DNA of 64,000 nucleotides, taken from assembly GCF_003269035.1 (NCBI RefSeq), contig NZ_QLTK01000009.1, positions 124,001 through 188,000 of the forward strand, written 5' to 3'. A model generated the notes under the pieces. The model was given only the letters and a program-made list of their open reading frames with translations, did no database searches and was not told the DNA's origin. The translations under genes and the position numbers were made by a program. Positions 7,329 to 17,447 of this stretch are shown one piece after another; position 1 is the stretch's first letter; each line of letters starts with the position of its first letter. This DNA comes from Paraburkholderia bryophila. Lineage in GTDB: Bacteria > Pseudomonadota > Gammaproteobacteria > Burkholderiales > Burkholderiaceae.

Positions 7329-10300
7329 ATGAACGCACCTCAAGTTTTCGATCCGCACGGCGCCGCCGCTGCGGTGGCCGCCGATCCTGAAGCGCGTCTG
7401 CGCGAAATTCCTTATAACTACACGTCGTTTTCCGACCGTGAAATCGTTATTCGCCTGCTAGGCGACGACGCCTGGGCGGTACTCGCCGAATTGCGCGCGG
7501 AACGCCGCACCGGCCGCTCGGCACGGATGCTGTACGAAGTGCTCGGCGATATCTGGGTGGTGCGCCGCAACCCGTATCTGCAAGACGACATGCTCGACAA
7601 TCCGAAGCGTCGGGCGCAGTTGATCGAAGCGTTGCATCACCGCCTGACCGAGATCGACAAGCGCCGTCGTGCGGATCTGACCGCGCACGGCGACGAAGCC
7701 GGCGTGGACCGCGCCGCGCGCGTCGACACGCTGGTGCAGGCCGCGCGCCGCGCGGTCGACGATTTCAAGAGCGAGTTCCAGAAGACCTACGACCTGCGCC
7801 GCCGCGCGACCAAGGTGCTCGGCAAGGTCACGGAAAAAGACAACATCAAGTTCGACGGGTTGTCGCGCGTCTCGCATGTGACCGACGCGACCGACTGGCG
7901 CGTCGAATACCCGTTCGTCGTGCTGACGCCGGATACCGAAGCCGAGATCGCCGGCATGATCAAGGCGTGTTTCGAACTCGGTCTGACCGTGATTCCGCGT
8001 GGCGGTGGCACGGGTTACACCGGCGGTGCCGTGCCGCTCACGCCGTTTTCGGCCGTGATCAACACCGAAAAGCTCGAACAGCTTGGTGCGGTCGAAATGA
8101 CCGAACTGCCGGGCGTCGACCGTAAAGTCGCGACGATTTTCTCCGGCGCGGGCGTGGTCACGCGTCGCGTGACGGAAGCGGCCGAGCAGGCTGGCTTCGT
8201 GTTCGCGGTCGATCCGACTTCGCTGGACGCGTCGTGCGTCGGCGGTAACGTGGCGATGAACGCGGGCGGTAAGAAAGCGGTGTTGTGGGGCACGGCGCTC
8301 GACAATCTGGCCTGGTGGCGCATGGTCGACCCGGAAGGGAACTGGCTCGAAATCACGCGTCTTGACCACAACATGGGCAAGATTCACGACATCGAAGTCG
8401 CGCGTTTCCGGCTCGACTGGTTCGACGGCAACTACGCGCCGGGCGAGAAGCTGTTGCGCACCGAGGCGCTCGATATCAAGGGCCGCGTGTTCCGCAAGGA
8501 AGGCCTCGGCAAGGACGTCACGGACAAATTCCTCGCCGGTCTGCCGGGCGTGCAGAAAGAAGGCTGCGACGGGCTCATCACGTCCGCGCGCTGGGTGCTG
8601 CACAAGATGCCCGCGCATACGCGCACCGTCTGCCTCGAATTCTTCGGCCAGGCGCGCGAGGCGATTCCGAGCATCGTCGAAATCAAGGATTACCTGTTCG
8701 AAACGTCGAAGCAGGGCGGCGCGATTCTAGCCGGTCTCGAACACCTCGACGAACGCTATCTGCGCGCGGTCGGCTACGCGACCAAGAGCAAGCGCAACGC
8801 GTTTCCGAAGATGGTGCTGATCGGCGACATCGTCGGCGACGATCCGGATGCGGTGGCGCAGGCCACGTCTGAAGTGGTGCGGATGGCCAACGGCAAGAGC
8901 GGCGAAGGCTTCGTTGCGGTCGCCGCCGAAGCACGCAAGCGTTTCTGGCTCGACCGCAGCCGTACCGCCGCGATCGCCAAGCACACCAACGCCTTCAAGA
9001 TCAACGAAGACGTGGTGATTCCGCTGAACCGGATGGGCGAGTACACGGACGGCATCGAGCGGATCAACATCGAACTGTCGATCAAGAACAAGCTGCAACT
9101 GGTGGACGCGCTCGAAGCGTTCTTCAAGGGCGGCAAGCTGCCGCTCGGCAAGAGCGACGACGCGAACGAAATCCCGAGCGCCGAATTGCTCGAAGACCGC
9201 GTGCAGCAGGCGCTCGATCTGATGAAGCGCGTGCGCACCCGCTGGGAATTCCTGCGCGACAAGCTCGACCTGTCGGTGCGCGAGGCGCAGCACTATCTGG
9301 TCGGTCTCGGCTACGAGGCGCTGGCGGAGAAGTTCGCCGACCGCGCCGACGCGCAGCCGGACGCCACCGTGTTCCACATCACGCAGGACCGCACGATCCG
9401 CGTGTCGTGGAAGCAGGAGATCCGCGCCGAATTGCGGCAGATTTTCAACGGCGGCGAATTCAAGCCGATCCTCGAAGAAGCCCAGGCGATCCACAAAAAG
9501 GTGCTGCGCGGCCGCGTGTTCGTCGCGCTGCACATGCACGCGGGCGACGGCAACGTCCACACCAACCTGCCGGTCAACTCCGACAACTACGAGATGCTGC
9601 AGGACGCCCACACAGCGGTCGCGCGCATCATGAAGCTGGCGCGCTCGCTCGACGGCGTGATCTCCGGCGAGCACGGCATCGGCATTACCAAGCTCGAATT
9701 CCTGACCGATGAGGAAATCGGCGAATTCCGCGCGTATAAACAGCGTGTCGATCCGCATGGCCGCTTCAACGCGGGCAAGCTGCTCGAAGGCGCCGATCTG
9801 CGCAACGCCTACACGCCGAGCTTCGGCCTGATGGGCTACGAGTCGCTGATCATGCAACAGTCCGATATCGGCGCGATTTCCGAGTCGATTAAAGACTGCC
9901 TGCGTTGCGGCAAGTGCAAGCCGGTGTGCGCGACCCACGTGCCGCGCGCGAACCTGCTGTACAGCCCGCGCAACAAGATTCTTGCCACCTCGCTGCTGGT
10001 CGAGGCGTTCCTGTACGAAGAGCAGACCCGCCGCGGCGTGTCGATCAAGCACTGGGACGAATTCAACGACGTCGCCGATCACTGCACGGTCTGTCACAAA
10101 TGCGTGACGCCGTGTCCGGTGAAGATCGACTTCGGCGACGTGACCATGAACATGCGCAACCTGCTGCGCAAGATGGGCAAGAAGAAGTTCAATCCGGGCA
10201 ACGCGGCCGGCATGTTCTTCCTCAACGCGACCAATCCGCAGACCATCAATCTCGCGCGCACCGCGATGATGGGCGTCGGCTACAAGGCGCAGCGCCTCGG

Positions 10301-11423
10301 CAACGAAGTGCTGAAGAAGTTCACGAAGAAGCAGACGGCGCACCCGCCCGCAACCGTCGGCAAGCCGCCGGTCACGCAGCAGGTGATTCACTTCATGAAC
10401 AAGAAGATGCCGGGCAATCTGCCGAAAAAGACGGCGCGCGCGTTGCTCGATATCGAGGACAACAAGATCGTCCCGATCATCCGCAATCCGAAGACGACCA
10501 CGGCCGATACGGAAGCGGTGTTCTACTTCCCGGGCTGCGGTTCCGAGCGGCTGTTCTCGCAGGTGGGTCTTGCCACGCAAGCCATGTTGTGGGAAGCGGG
10601 CGTGCAAACCGTTCTGCCGCCGGGCTATCTGTGCTGCGGCTACCCGCAGCGCGGCTCGGGCCAGTTCGACAAGGCCGAGCAGATCGTCACGGATAACCGT
10701 GTGCTGTTCCACCGCGTGGCCAACACGCTGAACTACCTCGACATCAAGACGGTGGTGGTGTCGTGCGGGACCTGCTACGACCAGCTCGCCGGCTACGAAT
10801 TCGAGAAGATCTTCCCGGGCTGCCGGATCATCGACATTCACGAATTCCTGCTGGAAAAGGGCATCAAGCTCGAAGGCGTGAACGGCGTGCGCTACATGTA
10901 TCACGACCCGTGCCACTCGCCGATCAAGACGATCGACCCGGTCAAGCTGGTCAACCAGTTGATGGGCTCGGAGAAGGACGGCTACAAGATCGAGAAGAAC
11001 GATCGCTGCTGTGGCGAATCCGGCACGCTCGCGGTCACGCGCCCCGACATTTCGACGCAGGTCCGCTTCCGCAAGGAAGAGGAGATGCGCAAGGGGGCGG
11101 CGAAGCTGCGTGGTATTCCGCTGGTGGCGGAAGCCGGTGCGAACGGGATCAATCAGGCTAATGCGTCGGCCGGCTCGGCGGGGGCGCCGGACGGCTCCGT
11201 GCTCAAGGCCGGCGACGGCCCGCAGCCGAACGGCGCCACCGACGTGAAGATCCTGACGAGCTGCCCGTCCTGTCTGCAAGGGCTGTCGCGCTATAACGCC
11301 GACGCGGGCACCGAGGCGGACTACATCGTCGTCGAAATGGCGCGCCATGTGCTCGGTGAAGACTGGATGTCCGACTACGTGCAACGGGCGAACAATGGCG
11401 GAATCGAGCGCGTGCTGGTTTAA
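7329..11423 (+). CDS. Large FAD-linked oxidase / Fe-S oxidoreductase fusion (DUF3683, D-lactate-dehydrogenase-like, CCG domains)
   Basis: A 1364-residue multidomain redox protein. An N-terminal DUF3683-like region (about 1-170) precedes a PCMH-type FAD-binding domain with [11 protein letters not shown] near residue 225. The FAD-oxidase C-terminal domain has [12 protein letters not shown] and [10 protein letters not shown] (to about 785). Two 4Fe-4S motifs follow: [11 protein letters not shown] near 857 and [12 protein letters not shown] near 919. Two CCG-type cysteine-rich modules close the protein ([43 protein letters not shown]). It combines functions usually split over GlcD/GlcE/GlcF or Dld-type subunits and resembles E. 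coli YdiJ with an added N terminus. It probably oxidises a D-2-hydroxy acid at the membrane quinone pool; the substrate is inferred. No clear ribosome-binding site precedes the ATG. Confidence 0.9.
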   Translation: MNAPQVFDPHGAAAAVAADPEARLREIPYNYTSFSDREIVIRLLGDDAWAVLAELRAERRTGRSARMLYEVLGDIWVVRRNPYLQDDMLDNPKRRAQLIEALHHRLTEIDKRRRADLTAHGDEAGVDRAARVDTLVQAARRAVDDFKSEFQKTYDLRRRATKVLGKVTEKDNIKFDGLSRVSHVTDATDWRVEYPFVVLTPDTEAEIAGMIKACFELGLTVIPRGGGTGYTGGAVPLTPFSAVINTEKLEQLGAVEMTELPGVDRKVATIFSGAGVVTRRVTEAAEQAGFVFAVDPTSLDASCVGGNVAMNAGGKKAVLWGTALDNLAWWRMVDPEGNWLEITRLDHNMGKIHDIEVARFRLDWFDGNYAPGEKLLRTEALDIKGRVFRKEGLGKDVTDKFLAGLPGVQKEGCDGLITSARWVLHKMPAHTRTVCLEFFGQAREAIPSIVEIKDYLFETSKQGGAILAGLEHLDERYLRAVGYATKSKRNAFPKMVLIGDIVGDDPDAVAQATSEVVRMANGKSGEGFVAVAAEARKRFWLDRSRTAAIAKHTNAFKINEDVVIPLNRMGEYTDGIERINIELSIKNKLQLVDALEAFFKGGKLPLGKSDDANEIPSAELLEDRVQQALDLMKRVRTRWEFLRDKLDLSVREAQHYLVGLGYEALAEKFADRADAQPDATVFHITQDRTIRVSWKQEIRAELRQIFNGGEFKPILEEAQAIHKKVLRGRVFVALHMHAGDGNVHTNLPVNSDNYEMLQDAHTAVARIMKLARSLDGVISGEHGIGITKLEFLTDEEIGEFRAYKQRVDPHGRFNAGKLLEGADLRNAYTPSFGLMGYESLIMQQSDIGAISESIKDCLRCGKCKPVCATHVPRANLLYSPRNKILATSLLVEAFLYEEQTRRGVSIKHWDEFNDVADHCTVCHKCVTPCPVKIDFGDVTMNMRNLLRKMGKKKFNPGNAAGMFFLNATNPQTINLARTAMMGVGYKAQRLGNEVLKKFTKKQTAHPPATVGKPPVTQQVIHFMNKKMPGNLPKKTARALLDIEDNKIVPIIRNPKTTTADTEAVFYFPGCGSERLFSQVGLATQAMLWEAGVQTVLPPGYLCCGYPQRGSGQFDKAEQIVTDNRVLFHRVANTLNYLDIKTVVVSCGTCYDQLAGYEFEKIFPGCRIIDIHEFLLEKGIKLEGVNGVRYMYHDPCHSPIKTIDPVKLVNQLMGSEKDGYKIEKNDRCCGESGTLAVTRPDISTQVRFRKEEEMRKGAAKLRGIPLVAEAGANGINQANASAGSAGAPDGSVLKAGDGPQPNGATDVKILTSCPSCLQGLSRYNADAGTEADYIVVEMARHVLGEDWMSDYVQRANNGGIERVLV

Positions 11424-11457
11424 TGGCACGACTGACGATTCTTGCCTGAGGACGACG

Positions 11458-11886
11458 ATGGACTGCGTTTTTTGCCGCGAAGACGGTGGCGATGTGCTTT
11501 GGCAGGACGACACCCTGCGTGTCGTCCTCGCGGACGAACACGATTACCCGGGCTTCTGCCGGGTGATCTGGAACAACCATGTGGCCGAATTTTCGGACCT
11601 CGCCGACGGCGACCGCGATCGCGTGATGAAGGCCGTGTACGCAGTAGAGCGCGCGACGCGGCGCGTCATGCAGCCGGTCAAGGTGAATCTCGCGAGCCTC
11701 GGCAATCAGGTTCCGCACGTGCACTGGCACGTGATTCCTCGTTTTTCGAACGACGCGCATTTTCCGCTGCCCATCTGGGCGCCGCGCCAGCGCACGGTGT
11801 CCGAGGCGATGCTGTCGTCGCGCCGCGCGCAGGCCACGTTGCTGCGCGAAGCGGTGCGTCAGGAAATCGAACAGGCATTGGGTTGA
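11458..11886 (+). CDS. HIT family protein
   Basis: A 142-residue histidine-triad nucleotide hydrolase/transferase. The active-site triad is clear in VPHVHWHVIPR, and an N-terminal CVFC pair is typical of zinc-containing HIT proteins. Family members cleave AMP derivatives or dinucleoside polyphosphates; the physiological substrate here is unknown. The ATG at 11458 follows TGAGGACGACG, giving a GAGGA ribosome site. It starts 34 bp after the large oxidoreductase and may be co-transcribed with it. A stem-loop overlaps its stop codon. Confidence 0.9.
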   Translation: MDCVFCREDGGDVLWQDDTLRVVLADEHDYPGFCRVIWNNHVAEFSDLADGDRDRVMKAVYAVERATRRVMQPVKVNLASLGNQVPHVHWHVIPRFSNDAHFPLPIWAPRQRTVSEAMLSSRRAQATLLREAVRQEIEQALG

Positions 11887-11901
11887 GCGCCGCGCTCAAC
11901 C
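11881..11901. terminator. Stem-loop overlapping the HIT-gene stop codon
   Basis: GGTTGAGCG and its reverse complement form a perfect 9-bp stem with a 3-nt loop; the TGA stop (11884-11886) is in the left arm. No T-run follows, so intrinsic termination is uncertain. It could mark an RNA 3' end or a processing site before the DUF971 gene. Confidence 0.4.
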
Positions 11902-11977
11902 TGCCGCGTCGCGCCACGGCCCCTTCTTCGAGGGCGCAAAGCTGGGACGGCGCGGCGTTTTCTTATGAGGCTCGATC

Positions 11978-12391
11978 ATGAGCGGATTGACCCCCGATAC
12001 CCCCGTGCCGACCGGCGTGGTGGTGCATTCCAAATCGCGTGTGCTCGAATTGCAGTACGCAAACGGCGAAGTCTACCGGCTGCCGTTCGAGTTGCTGCGC
12101 GTGTATTCGCCGTCGGCGGAAGTGCAGGGCCACGGGCCCGGCCAGGAAACCCTGCAGACCGGCAAGCGCGACGTGACGATCACCATGATCGAAGGCGTCG
12201 GCAACTATGCGCTGCAGCCGACTTTCTCCGACGGGCACGGCACCGGAATCTATTCCTGGGACCAGTTGTACGACATGGCGGTGCGGCAGGATGAACTCTG
12301 GGCCGCCTATCTCGCCAAACTGCAAGCGGCCGGTGTCGACCGTGATACGCCGATGATTCCATCCGGCGCTGCGCACGGGCACTGTCACTGA
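11978..12391 (+). CDS. DUF971 (GBBH-like N-terminal) domain protein
   Basis: A 137-residue protein consisting of a single DUF971 domain, the fold found at the N terminus of gamma-butyrobetaine hydroxylase. Features are [36 protein letters not shown], the GKRDVTI strand and [10 protein letters not shown] near the C terminus. It ends in a His-rich tail, HGHCH, and together with His residues earlier in the protein could bind metal, as small DUF971 proteins in Fe-S/ubiquinone neighbourhoods may do; that is inference. It lies 67 bp before ubiE on the same strand. Confidence 0.85.
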   Translation: MSGLTPDTPVPTGVVVHSKSRVLELQYANGEVYRLPFELLRVYSPSAEVQGHGPGQETLQTGKRDVTITMIEGVGNYALQPTFSDGHGTGIYSWDQLYDMAVRQDELWAAYLAKLQAAGVDRDTPMIPSGAAHGHCH

Positions 12392-12458
12392 TACGATTCG
12401 CCCTGATCGCCGCGCTGATGCGGCGCAACATTTCAGAATACGCGAAAGGACAAGCGCG

Positions 12459-13190
12459 ATGAGCAAAACCCACTTCGGCTTTCAATCGGTCGACGAACAG
12501 GACAAAGCGCAGAAGGTGGCGGGCGTGTTCCACTCGGTTGCCGCCAACTACGACTTGATGAACGACCTGATGTCGGGCGGAATGCACCGGGCGTGGAAGC
12601 TGTTCACGGTCGCTCAGGCCAACGTGCGGCCGGGTTACAAGGTGCTCGACATCGCGGGCGGCACGGGCGATCTGTCGAAGGCCTTCGCGAAGCGGGCCGG
12701 CGAAACCGGCGAGGTCTGGCATACCGACATCAACGAATCGATGCTGCGCGTGGGCCGCGATCGTCTGCTGGACAAAGGGGTGATTACCCCGGCGCTGCTC
12801 TGCGACGCCGAGAAAATTCCCTTTCCGGACAACTACTTCGACGTGGTCACGGTGGCGTTCGGCTTGCGCAACATGACGCATAAAGATGTCGCGCTGGCCG
12901 AAATGCGGCGCGTGCTAAAGCCGGCGGGGCGCCTGCTGGTGCTGGAATTCTCGAAGGTGTGGGATCCGCTCAAAAAAGTCTACGACGTCTATTCTTTTAA
13001 GGTGTTGCCTTGGTTGGGCGAACGCTTTGCGAAGGACGCCGAGAGCTATCAGTACCTGGCGGAATCGATCCGGATGCATCCGGACCAGGAAACTTTAAAA
13101 ACAATGATGGAACAAGCGGGCCTGGACGGCGTCAAATATTACAATTTGTCAGCTGGCGTGGTAGCTTTACATGTGGGGACCAAATACTAG
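12459..13190 (+). CDS. ubiE: Bifunctional demethylmenaquinone/2-polyprenyl-benzoquinol C-methyltransferase
   Basis: A 243-residue class I SAM methyltransferase of the UbiE/COQ5 family, acting in ubiquinone synthesis. The N-terminal [21 protein letters not shown] signature, the SAM-binding motif [14 protein letters not shown], the motif [13 protein letters not shown] and the LLVLEFSKV region are all present, and length matches the family. It is preceded by an AAAGGAC ribosome site. The DUF971 gene is upstream and a Tim44-like gene, ubiJ and ubiB follow on the same strand. Confidence 0.97.
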   Translation: MSKTHFGFQSVDEQDKAQKVAGVFHSVAANYDLMNDLMSGGMHRAWKLFTVAQANVRPGYKVLDIAGGTGDLSKAFAKRAGETGEVWHTDINESMLRVGRDRLLDKGVITPALLCDAEKIPFPDNYFDVVTVAFGLRNMTHKDVALAEMRRVLKPAGRLLVLEFSKVWDPLKKVYDVYSFKVLPWLGERFAKDAESYQYLAESIRMHPDQETLKTMMEQAGLDGVKYYNLSAGVVALHVGTKY

Positions 13191-13228
13191 GGTTCCTAAC
13201 CCATCGATTTTTAAAGGAAAGTACGAAA

Positions 13229-14224
13229 ATGTCCGATTCAGGTGTGTTATCTCCCCGTAAGGTTAAGCGGTCGCTGGTGAGAAGAATCGGACTGATCGCG
13301 ATGGTCGGTCTGATCATGGCCGGCTCGCTCGCTTCGCTCGATGCGGAAGCTCGCCGCATGGGCGGTGGCCGTAGTATTGGCCGTCAGTCGAACACGGTTC
13401 AGCAGCAATCCGCCCCCTCGTCGCCCTCCCAAAGCAATTCGGCCATGCAGCAGCGTGCGCAGCCGGCTCCGGCGCCTTCGCCGGCTGCCGCCGCCGCGCC
13501 TAACCGCTCGCGCTGGCTCGGGCCGATCGCCGGTCTGGCCGCAGGTCTGGGTATCGCCGCGTTGCTGTCGCATTTTGGTCTGGGCGGCGCGTTTGCCGGC
13601 GCCATGGCCAATATGATCGTGATCGCCGTGTTTGCCATGATCGGTATCTGGCTGGTCCGCCGCTTCATGAACCGCAAGCGCGACTCGGGGCAACCGGCGT
13701 ACGCAGGCGCTTCGCCGTCGCTGAATGCCGGCAACACCGGCTACGCGCCGCAGGAACCGCGCTACAGCGCGCCGCCCGCCGGCTCTTATCTCGAGCCGCA
13801 AGGCAACCCGCTGAATACGCCGACCATCAACCCGGCGCCGGCTGTACCGGCCGGTTTCGATTCGGACGCGTTCCTGCGTAATGCCAAGGTGTACTTCGTG
13901 CGGCTCCAGGCCGCATGGGACGTCGGCAATACGGAAGACATCCGCGAATTCACCACGCCGGAAATGTTCGCTGAAGTGAAGGTGGATCTGTCCTCGCGCG
14001 GTTCGGAGTCCAACCAGACGGACATCGTCCAGTTGAACGCCGAGATGCTGGGCGTCGAAGAGCGCGCGAACGAGTACTTCGCGAGCGTGCGCTTCTCCGG
14101 CCTGATCCGCGAAGCGCCGGGTGCGGCTGCGGAGCCGTTCGTCGAAGTGTGGAACCTGTCGAAGGCGAACCGTGCTGGCGAGGGCTGGCTGCTAGCGGGT
14201 ATCCAGCAGGTCGCGCAGCACTGA
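13229..14224 (+). CDS. Tim44-like domain membrane protein
   Basis: A 331-residue protein. The N terminus is a basic stretch and hydrophobic segment (LIAMVGLIMAGSLASL) that may be a signal peptide or anchor. A low-complexity Gln/Ser/Ala/Pro region (about 45-95) follows, then two hydrophobic helices (about 97-150: GPIAGLAAGLGIAALL and NMIVIAVFAMIGIWLV). The C-terminal 120 residues, from SDAFLRNAKVYFVRLQAAWD to the end, form a Tim44/MRP-L45-like domain. The start at 13229 follows AAAGGAAAG; the frame extends upstream inside ubiE and is not used. Bacterial members have no firm function. Its place between ubiE and ubiJ/ubiB suggests an envelope or quinone-complex role, by position only. Confidence 0.88.
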   Translation: MSDSGVLSPRKVKRSLVRRIGLIAMVGLIMAGSLASLDAEARRMGGGRSIGRQSNTVQQQSAPSSPSQSNSAMQQRAQPAPAPSPAAAAAPNRSRWLGPIAGLAAGLGIAALLSHFGLGGAFAGAMANMIVIAVFAMIGIWLVRRFMNRKRDSGQPAYAGASPSLNAGNTGYAPQEPRYSAPPAGSYLEPQGNPLNTPTINPAPAVPAGFDSDAFLRNAKVYFVRLQAAWDVGNTEDIREFTTPEMFAEVKVDLSSRGSESNQTDIVQLNAEMLGVEERANEYFASVRFSGLIREAPGAAAEPFVEVWNLSKANRAGEGWLLAGIQQVAQH

Positions 14225-14331
14225 CACCGTCACGCGACAGCGTCGGGGCAGCGCGGTTTGCCCTGACTTTGCACAAAGCGTTGGCCGTTCGGCATAGCAG
14301 GCCGCGAAGCGAACGGACGTTACAATAGGAA

Positions 14332-14364
14332 CCCGCGCGGGCACATCGCCCGCGCGGGTTTTTT
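14332..14364 (+). terminator. Rho-independent terminator directly upstream of ubiJ
   Basis: CCCGCGCGGGC (14332-14342) and its exact complement (14348-14358) form an 11-bp GC stem with loop ACATC, followed by six T residues (14359-14364). It lies about 108 bp after the Tim44-like gene and only 13 nt before the ubiJ ATG. A TACAAT hexamer ends 5 bp before the stem. Confidence 0.85.
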
Positions 14365-14377
14365 CTTGCCACTTTCA

Positions 14378-15022
14378 ATGACCCTCGCCGCCAAGCCCTT
14401 CGCTGCTGCTGTCAATCATCTGCTCGCCCGCGAATCGTGGGCTCGTGAGCGCCTCGCCCCTTATGCGGGCAAGACCGCCAGGCTGGCATGCCCGCCGGTC
14501 GTGTTGACGCTGCTGGTGCAGCCCGACGGCTATCTTGGCGCGGTCGGCGAAACCGAGGCGCAACAGTTCGACGTGACCATCTCGGTGCCGCCCGACGCGT
14601 TGCCGGCCTTCGTGCAGGGCGGCCAGGCCGCCGTGATGAAGCACGTGAAGATCGAAGGCGACGCGGAGTTCGCCACGGTGATCGCCAAACTCGCCGAGCA
14701 TCTGCGCTGGGAGCCGGAAGAGGATCTGGCGAAATTCATCGGCGACGGGCCCGCCTGGCGGGTGGCGTCGGTCGTGCGTACGGTCGGCGAACACGTGCAG
14801 CGCACCGGGCGCAACCTGCTCGACACCGCCGCCGAATATCTGCTCGACGAGAATCCGCAACTGGTGCGCCGCGCCGCGCTCGACGATTTCAACGTCGAAC
14901 TGGCGCGCGCGCGCGACGCGCTGGCGCGGGTCGAAAAACGCGTCGAGCGTCTTGAACAGAAGGTCGAAGCCCGCGGCGCCGATGCGCCGGGCGGCGCCGC
15001 CATGTCGCGCGGCACGCGCTAG
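14378..15022 (+). CDS. ubiJ: Ubiquinone biosynthesis accessory factor, SCP2 domain
   Basis: A 214-residue SCP2-domain protein, the accessory lipid-binding factor of the aerobic Ubi complex. The SCP2 region covers about residues 5-105 (e.g. ACPPVVLTLLVQPDGYLG, MKHVKIEGDAEFATVIAKLA). The C-terminal quarter is a predicted coiled coil (ELARARDALARVEKRVERLE) as in UbiJ. The ATG at 14378 is chosen; an in-frame TTG 12 bp upstream would overlap nothing useful. It is followed after 15 bp by ubiB, the order typical for ubiE-ubiJ-ubiB clusters. Confidence 0.92.
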   Translation: MTLAAKPFAAAVNHLLARESWARERLAPYAGKTARLACPPVVLTLLVQPDGYLGAVGETEAQQFDVTISVPPDALPAFVQGGQAAVMKHVKIEGDAEFATVIAKLAEHLRWEPEEDLAKFIGDGPAWRVASVVRTVGEHVQRTGRNLLDTAAEYLLDENPQLVRRAALDDFNVELARARDALARVEKRVERLEQKVEARGADAPGGAAMSRGTR

Positions 15023-15037
15023 TCAACGGGCACAACT

Positions 15038-16615
15038 ATGCGTTTTCTGCGTTTTCTCAAGATTTTTTTCACGGTTATCCGCTTCGGTCTCGATGAGATG
15101 ATGCTCGGCCGTATCAACGATCGGCGCGTGCGGTTGCTGCTGCGCATCGCCATGATCGGCCGCAAGTTCGAAGCGCCGCCGGGCGTCCGTTTGCGGCTCG
15201 CGCTGGAAAGCCTCGGGCCGATCTTCGTGAAGTTCGGCCAGGTGTTGTCGACGCGCCGCGACTTGCTGCCGGTCGATATCGCCAATGAATTGGCGAAGCT
15301 GCAGGATCAGGTGCCGCCGTTCGATTCGGCAGTGGCGATCGGTTTGGTCGAGAGTGCGCTCGGCGCCCCGGTCGACGTGTTGTTCGACGACTTCGAGCGC
15401 GTCCCGGTGGCGAGCGCGTCGATCGCGCAGGTGCACTTCGCGAAAGTGAAGGCAGGGCAGCATGCGGGCAAGGCCGTCGCAGTAAAGGTGCTGCGCCCGA
15501 ACATGCTGCCGGTGATCGACTCCGACCTCGCGCTTCTGCGCGATATCGCCGTGTGGGCGGAACGCTTGTGGGCCGACGGCAAGCGCCTGAAGCCGCGCGA
15601 GGTGGTCGCCGAATTCGACAAATACCTTCACGACGAACTCGATCTGATGCGCGAGGCGGCCAACGGCAGCCAGTTGCGCCGCAACTTCGCCGGGCTCGAT
15701 CTGCTGCTGGTGCCGGAAATGTACTGGGAGTTCTGCACGCCCACGGTGCTGGTCATGGAGCGCATGGTCGGCGTGCCGATCAGCCAAGTCGAGACGCTGC
15801 GCGCGGCGGGCGTGGATATTCCCAAGCTGGCGCGCGAAGGCGTCGAGATTTTCTTCACCCAGGTGTTCCGCGACGGTTTTTTCCACGCGGACATGCATCC
15901 CGGCAACATTCAGGTGAGCCTCGACCCGGCGCACTTCGGCCGCTATATCGCGCTCGACTTCGGCATCATCGGCGCGCTGTCGGACTTCGATAAAAACTAT
16001 CTGGCGCAGAACTTTCTCGCGTTCTTCAAGCGCGACTACCACCGCGTCGCCACGCTGCATCTGGAGTCGGGTTGGGTACCGCCCACCACTCGCGTCGAAG
16101 AACTCGAAAGTGCGATCCGCGCGGTCTGCGAGCCGTATTTCGACCGCGCGCTGAAAGATATTTCGCTCGGTCAGGTGCTGATGCGTTTGTTTTCCACGTC
16201 GCGCCGCTTCAACGTCGAGATCCAGCCGCAACTGGTCTTGCTTCAGAAGACCATGCTCAACGTGGAAGGGCTCGGCCGCTCGCTCGATCCTGAACTGGAT
16301 CTGTGGAAAACCGCGAAGCCGTACCTCGAACGCTGGATGAACGAACAGATCGGCCTGCGCGGCTGGTACGAACGGCTGAAGATCGAGGCGCCGCAGTGGA
16401 GCAAGACGCTGCCGCAGTTGCCGCGCCTGATTCATCACGTGCTGGCCGAGCGGCACGACAACAAGCACGGCGCGAACGACGACATGATTCGCCAGATCCT
16501 GCTCGAACAGAAGCGCACCAACCGTTTGCTGCAAGGCCTGCTGTTGTTCGGCGTGGCGGTCGGCGTGGGCGCGGTGCTGGCGCGGGCGTTTCTGGCGCTC
16601 GCGTACGGCGGCTGA
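15038..16615 (+). CDS. ubiB: Ubiquinone biosynthesis regulatory protein kinase UbiB
   Basis: A 525-residue atypical kinase-like ATPase (ABC1/ADCK family) that supports ubiquinone synthesis. The family-specific KxGQ motif is in [16 protein letters not shown], and the Ala-rich loop appears as [10 protein letters not shown]. The catalytic-loop equivalents [12 protein letters not shown] and ALDFGIIG are intact. The C terminus has hydrophobic segments ([25 protein letters not shown]) matching the two membrane helices of UbiB. It follows ubiJ closely and is probably co-transcribed. Confidence 0.96.
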   Translation: MRFLRFLKIFFTVIRFGLDEMMLGRINDRRVRLLLRIAMIGRKFEAPPGVRLRLALESLGPIFVKFGQVLSTRRDLLPVDIANELAKLQDQVPPFDSAVAIGLVESALGAPVDVLFDDFERVPVASASIAQVHFAKVKAGQHAGKAVAVKVLRPNMLPVIDSDLALLRDIAVWAERLWADGKRLKPREVVAEFDKYLHDELDLMREAANGSQLRRNFAGLDLLLVPEMYWEFCTPTVLVMERMVGVPISQVETLRAAGVDIPKLAREGVEIFFTQVFRDGFFHADMHPGNIQVSLDPAHFGRYIALDFGIIGALSDFDKNYLAQNFLAFFKRDYHRVATLHLESGWVPPTTRVEELESAIRAVCEPYFDRALKDISLGQVLMRLFSTSRRFNVEIQPQLVLLQKTMLNVEGLGRSLDPELDLWKTAKPYLERWMNEQIGLRGWYERLKIEAPQWSKTLPQLPRLIHHVLAERHDNKHGANDDMIRQILLEQKRTNRLLQGLLLFGVAVGVGAVLARAFLALAYGG

Positions 16616-16641
16616 TTCAGATCCGATCCACGAGGTATCCG

Positions 16642-17265
16642 ATGAGCGACCCGACCCAACCATCCGTGCCCGACTTCGCGACCCGCGACCCCAATTCGCC
16701 GCGGTTCTGGGACGAGCGTTTCGAGCGCGGCTTCATGCCTTGGGATCAGGCGGGCGTGCCGTCGGCGTTTCAGGCTTTCGCCACTCGCCATGCAGGCGCT
16801 GCCGTGCTGATCCCGGGTTGCGGCAGCGCGTACGAGGCGCTCTGGTTGGCCGAGCACGGCAATCCGGTTCGAGCCATCGATTTCTCGCCCGCTGCGGTCG
16901 CGGCGGCGCACGCGCAGTTGGGCGCGCAGCACGCGCAACTCGTGGAGCAGGCGGACTTCTTCAGCTATGAGCCGCCCTTCGCGCCCGAATGGATTTATGA
17001 GCGGGCCTTTCTCTGCGCGTTGCCGATCGCGCTTCGCGCCGATTACGCAAGGCGTATGGCCGAACTTTTGCCCCACGGCGCGCAGCTGGCCGGTTTCTAT
17101 TTCATTGGCGCGACACCGAAAGGACCGCCGTTCGGCATCGAACGCGCCGAACTCGACGCGCTGCTCACGCCGTATTTCGAGCTGATCGAAGACGAGCCGG
17201 TGAGCGACTCGATTCCGGTGTTCGCCGGACGTGAGCGCTGGCTAACCTGGCGTCGTCGCGGCTGA
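16642..17265 (+). CDS. SAM-dependent methyltransferase, thiopurine S-methyltransferase-like
   Basis: A 207-residue class I methyltransferase. FWDERFERGFMPWDQAG at the N terminus, the SAM-binding loop VLIPGCGSAYEALWLAEHG and the acidic end of the next strand (AIDFSP) match the TPMT-like family. ERAFLCALP then places the motif before the methyl-transfer helix. The ATG at 16642 starts 26 bp after ubiB; a longer frame reading back into ubiB is a shadow. Substrate is unknown; methylation of a thiol, tellurite or selenium compound is possible for this family. Confidence 0.86.
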   Translation: MSDPTQPSVPDFATRDPNSPRFWDERFERGFMPWDQAGVPSAFQAFATRHAGAAVLIPGCGSAYEALWLAEHGNPVRAIDFSPAAVAAAHAQLGAQHAQLVEQADFFSYEPPFAPEWIYERAFLCALPIALRADYARRMAELLPHGAQLAGFYFIGATPKGPPFGIERAELDALLTPYFELIEDEPVSDSIPVFAGRERWLTWRRRG

Positions 17266-17396
17266 GCGCTATGCGTCCGCGTTCGGCGCGGGACGTCGGC
17301 CGCCCTTGATTCGACCCTCGCCGCCCCCATTTACGCGTCCGGCGGCTGCGTCGGGCGCCCATCCCTGAAAAGCGGGGGAGGGACATCGTTTGCGGC

Positions 17397-17402
17397 TATA
17401 AT
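17397..17402 (+). promoter_or_regulatory. Consensus -10 hexamer upstream of the FmdB gene
   Basis: TATAAT lies 45 bp before the FmdB-family start in GC-rich surroundings. No good -35 box stands 16-18 bp upstream, so an activator or another sigma factor may be needed, or the match is chance. Confidence 0.35.
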
Positions 17403-17447
17403 TCAAGGCTTTGCAAGCGTTTACTAGATTTCAGTAGGGAAAAGATC

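Noticed and set aside
8727..11513. A 928-residue minus-strand frame opposite the FAD/Fe-S oxidoreductase
   Set aside because: Antisense shadow with no domain or ribosome site; the plus strand has clear motifs.
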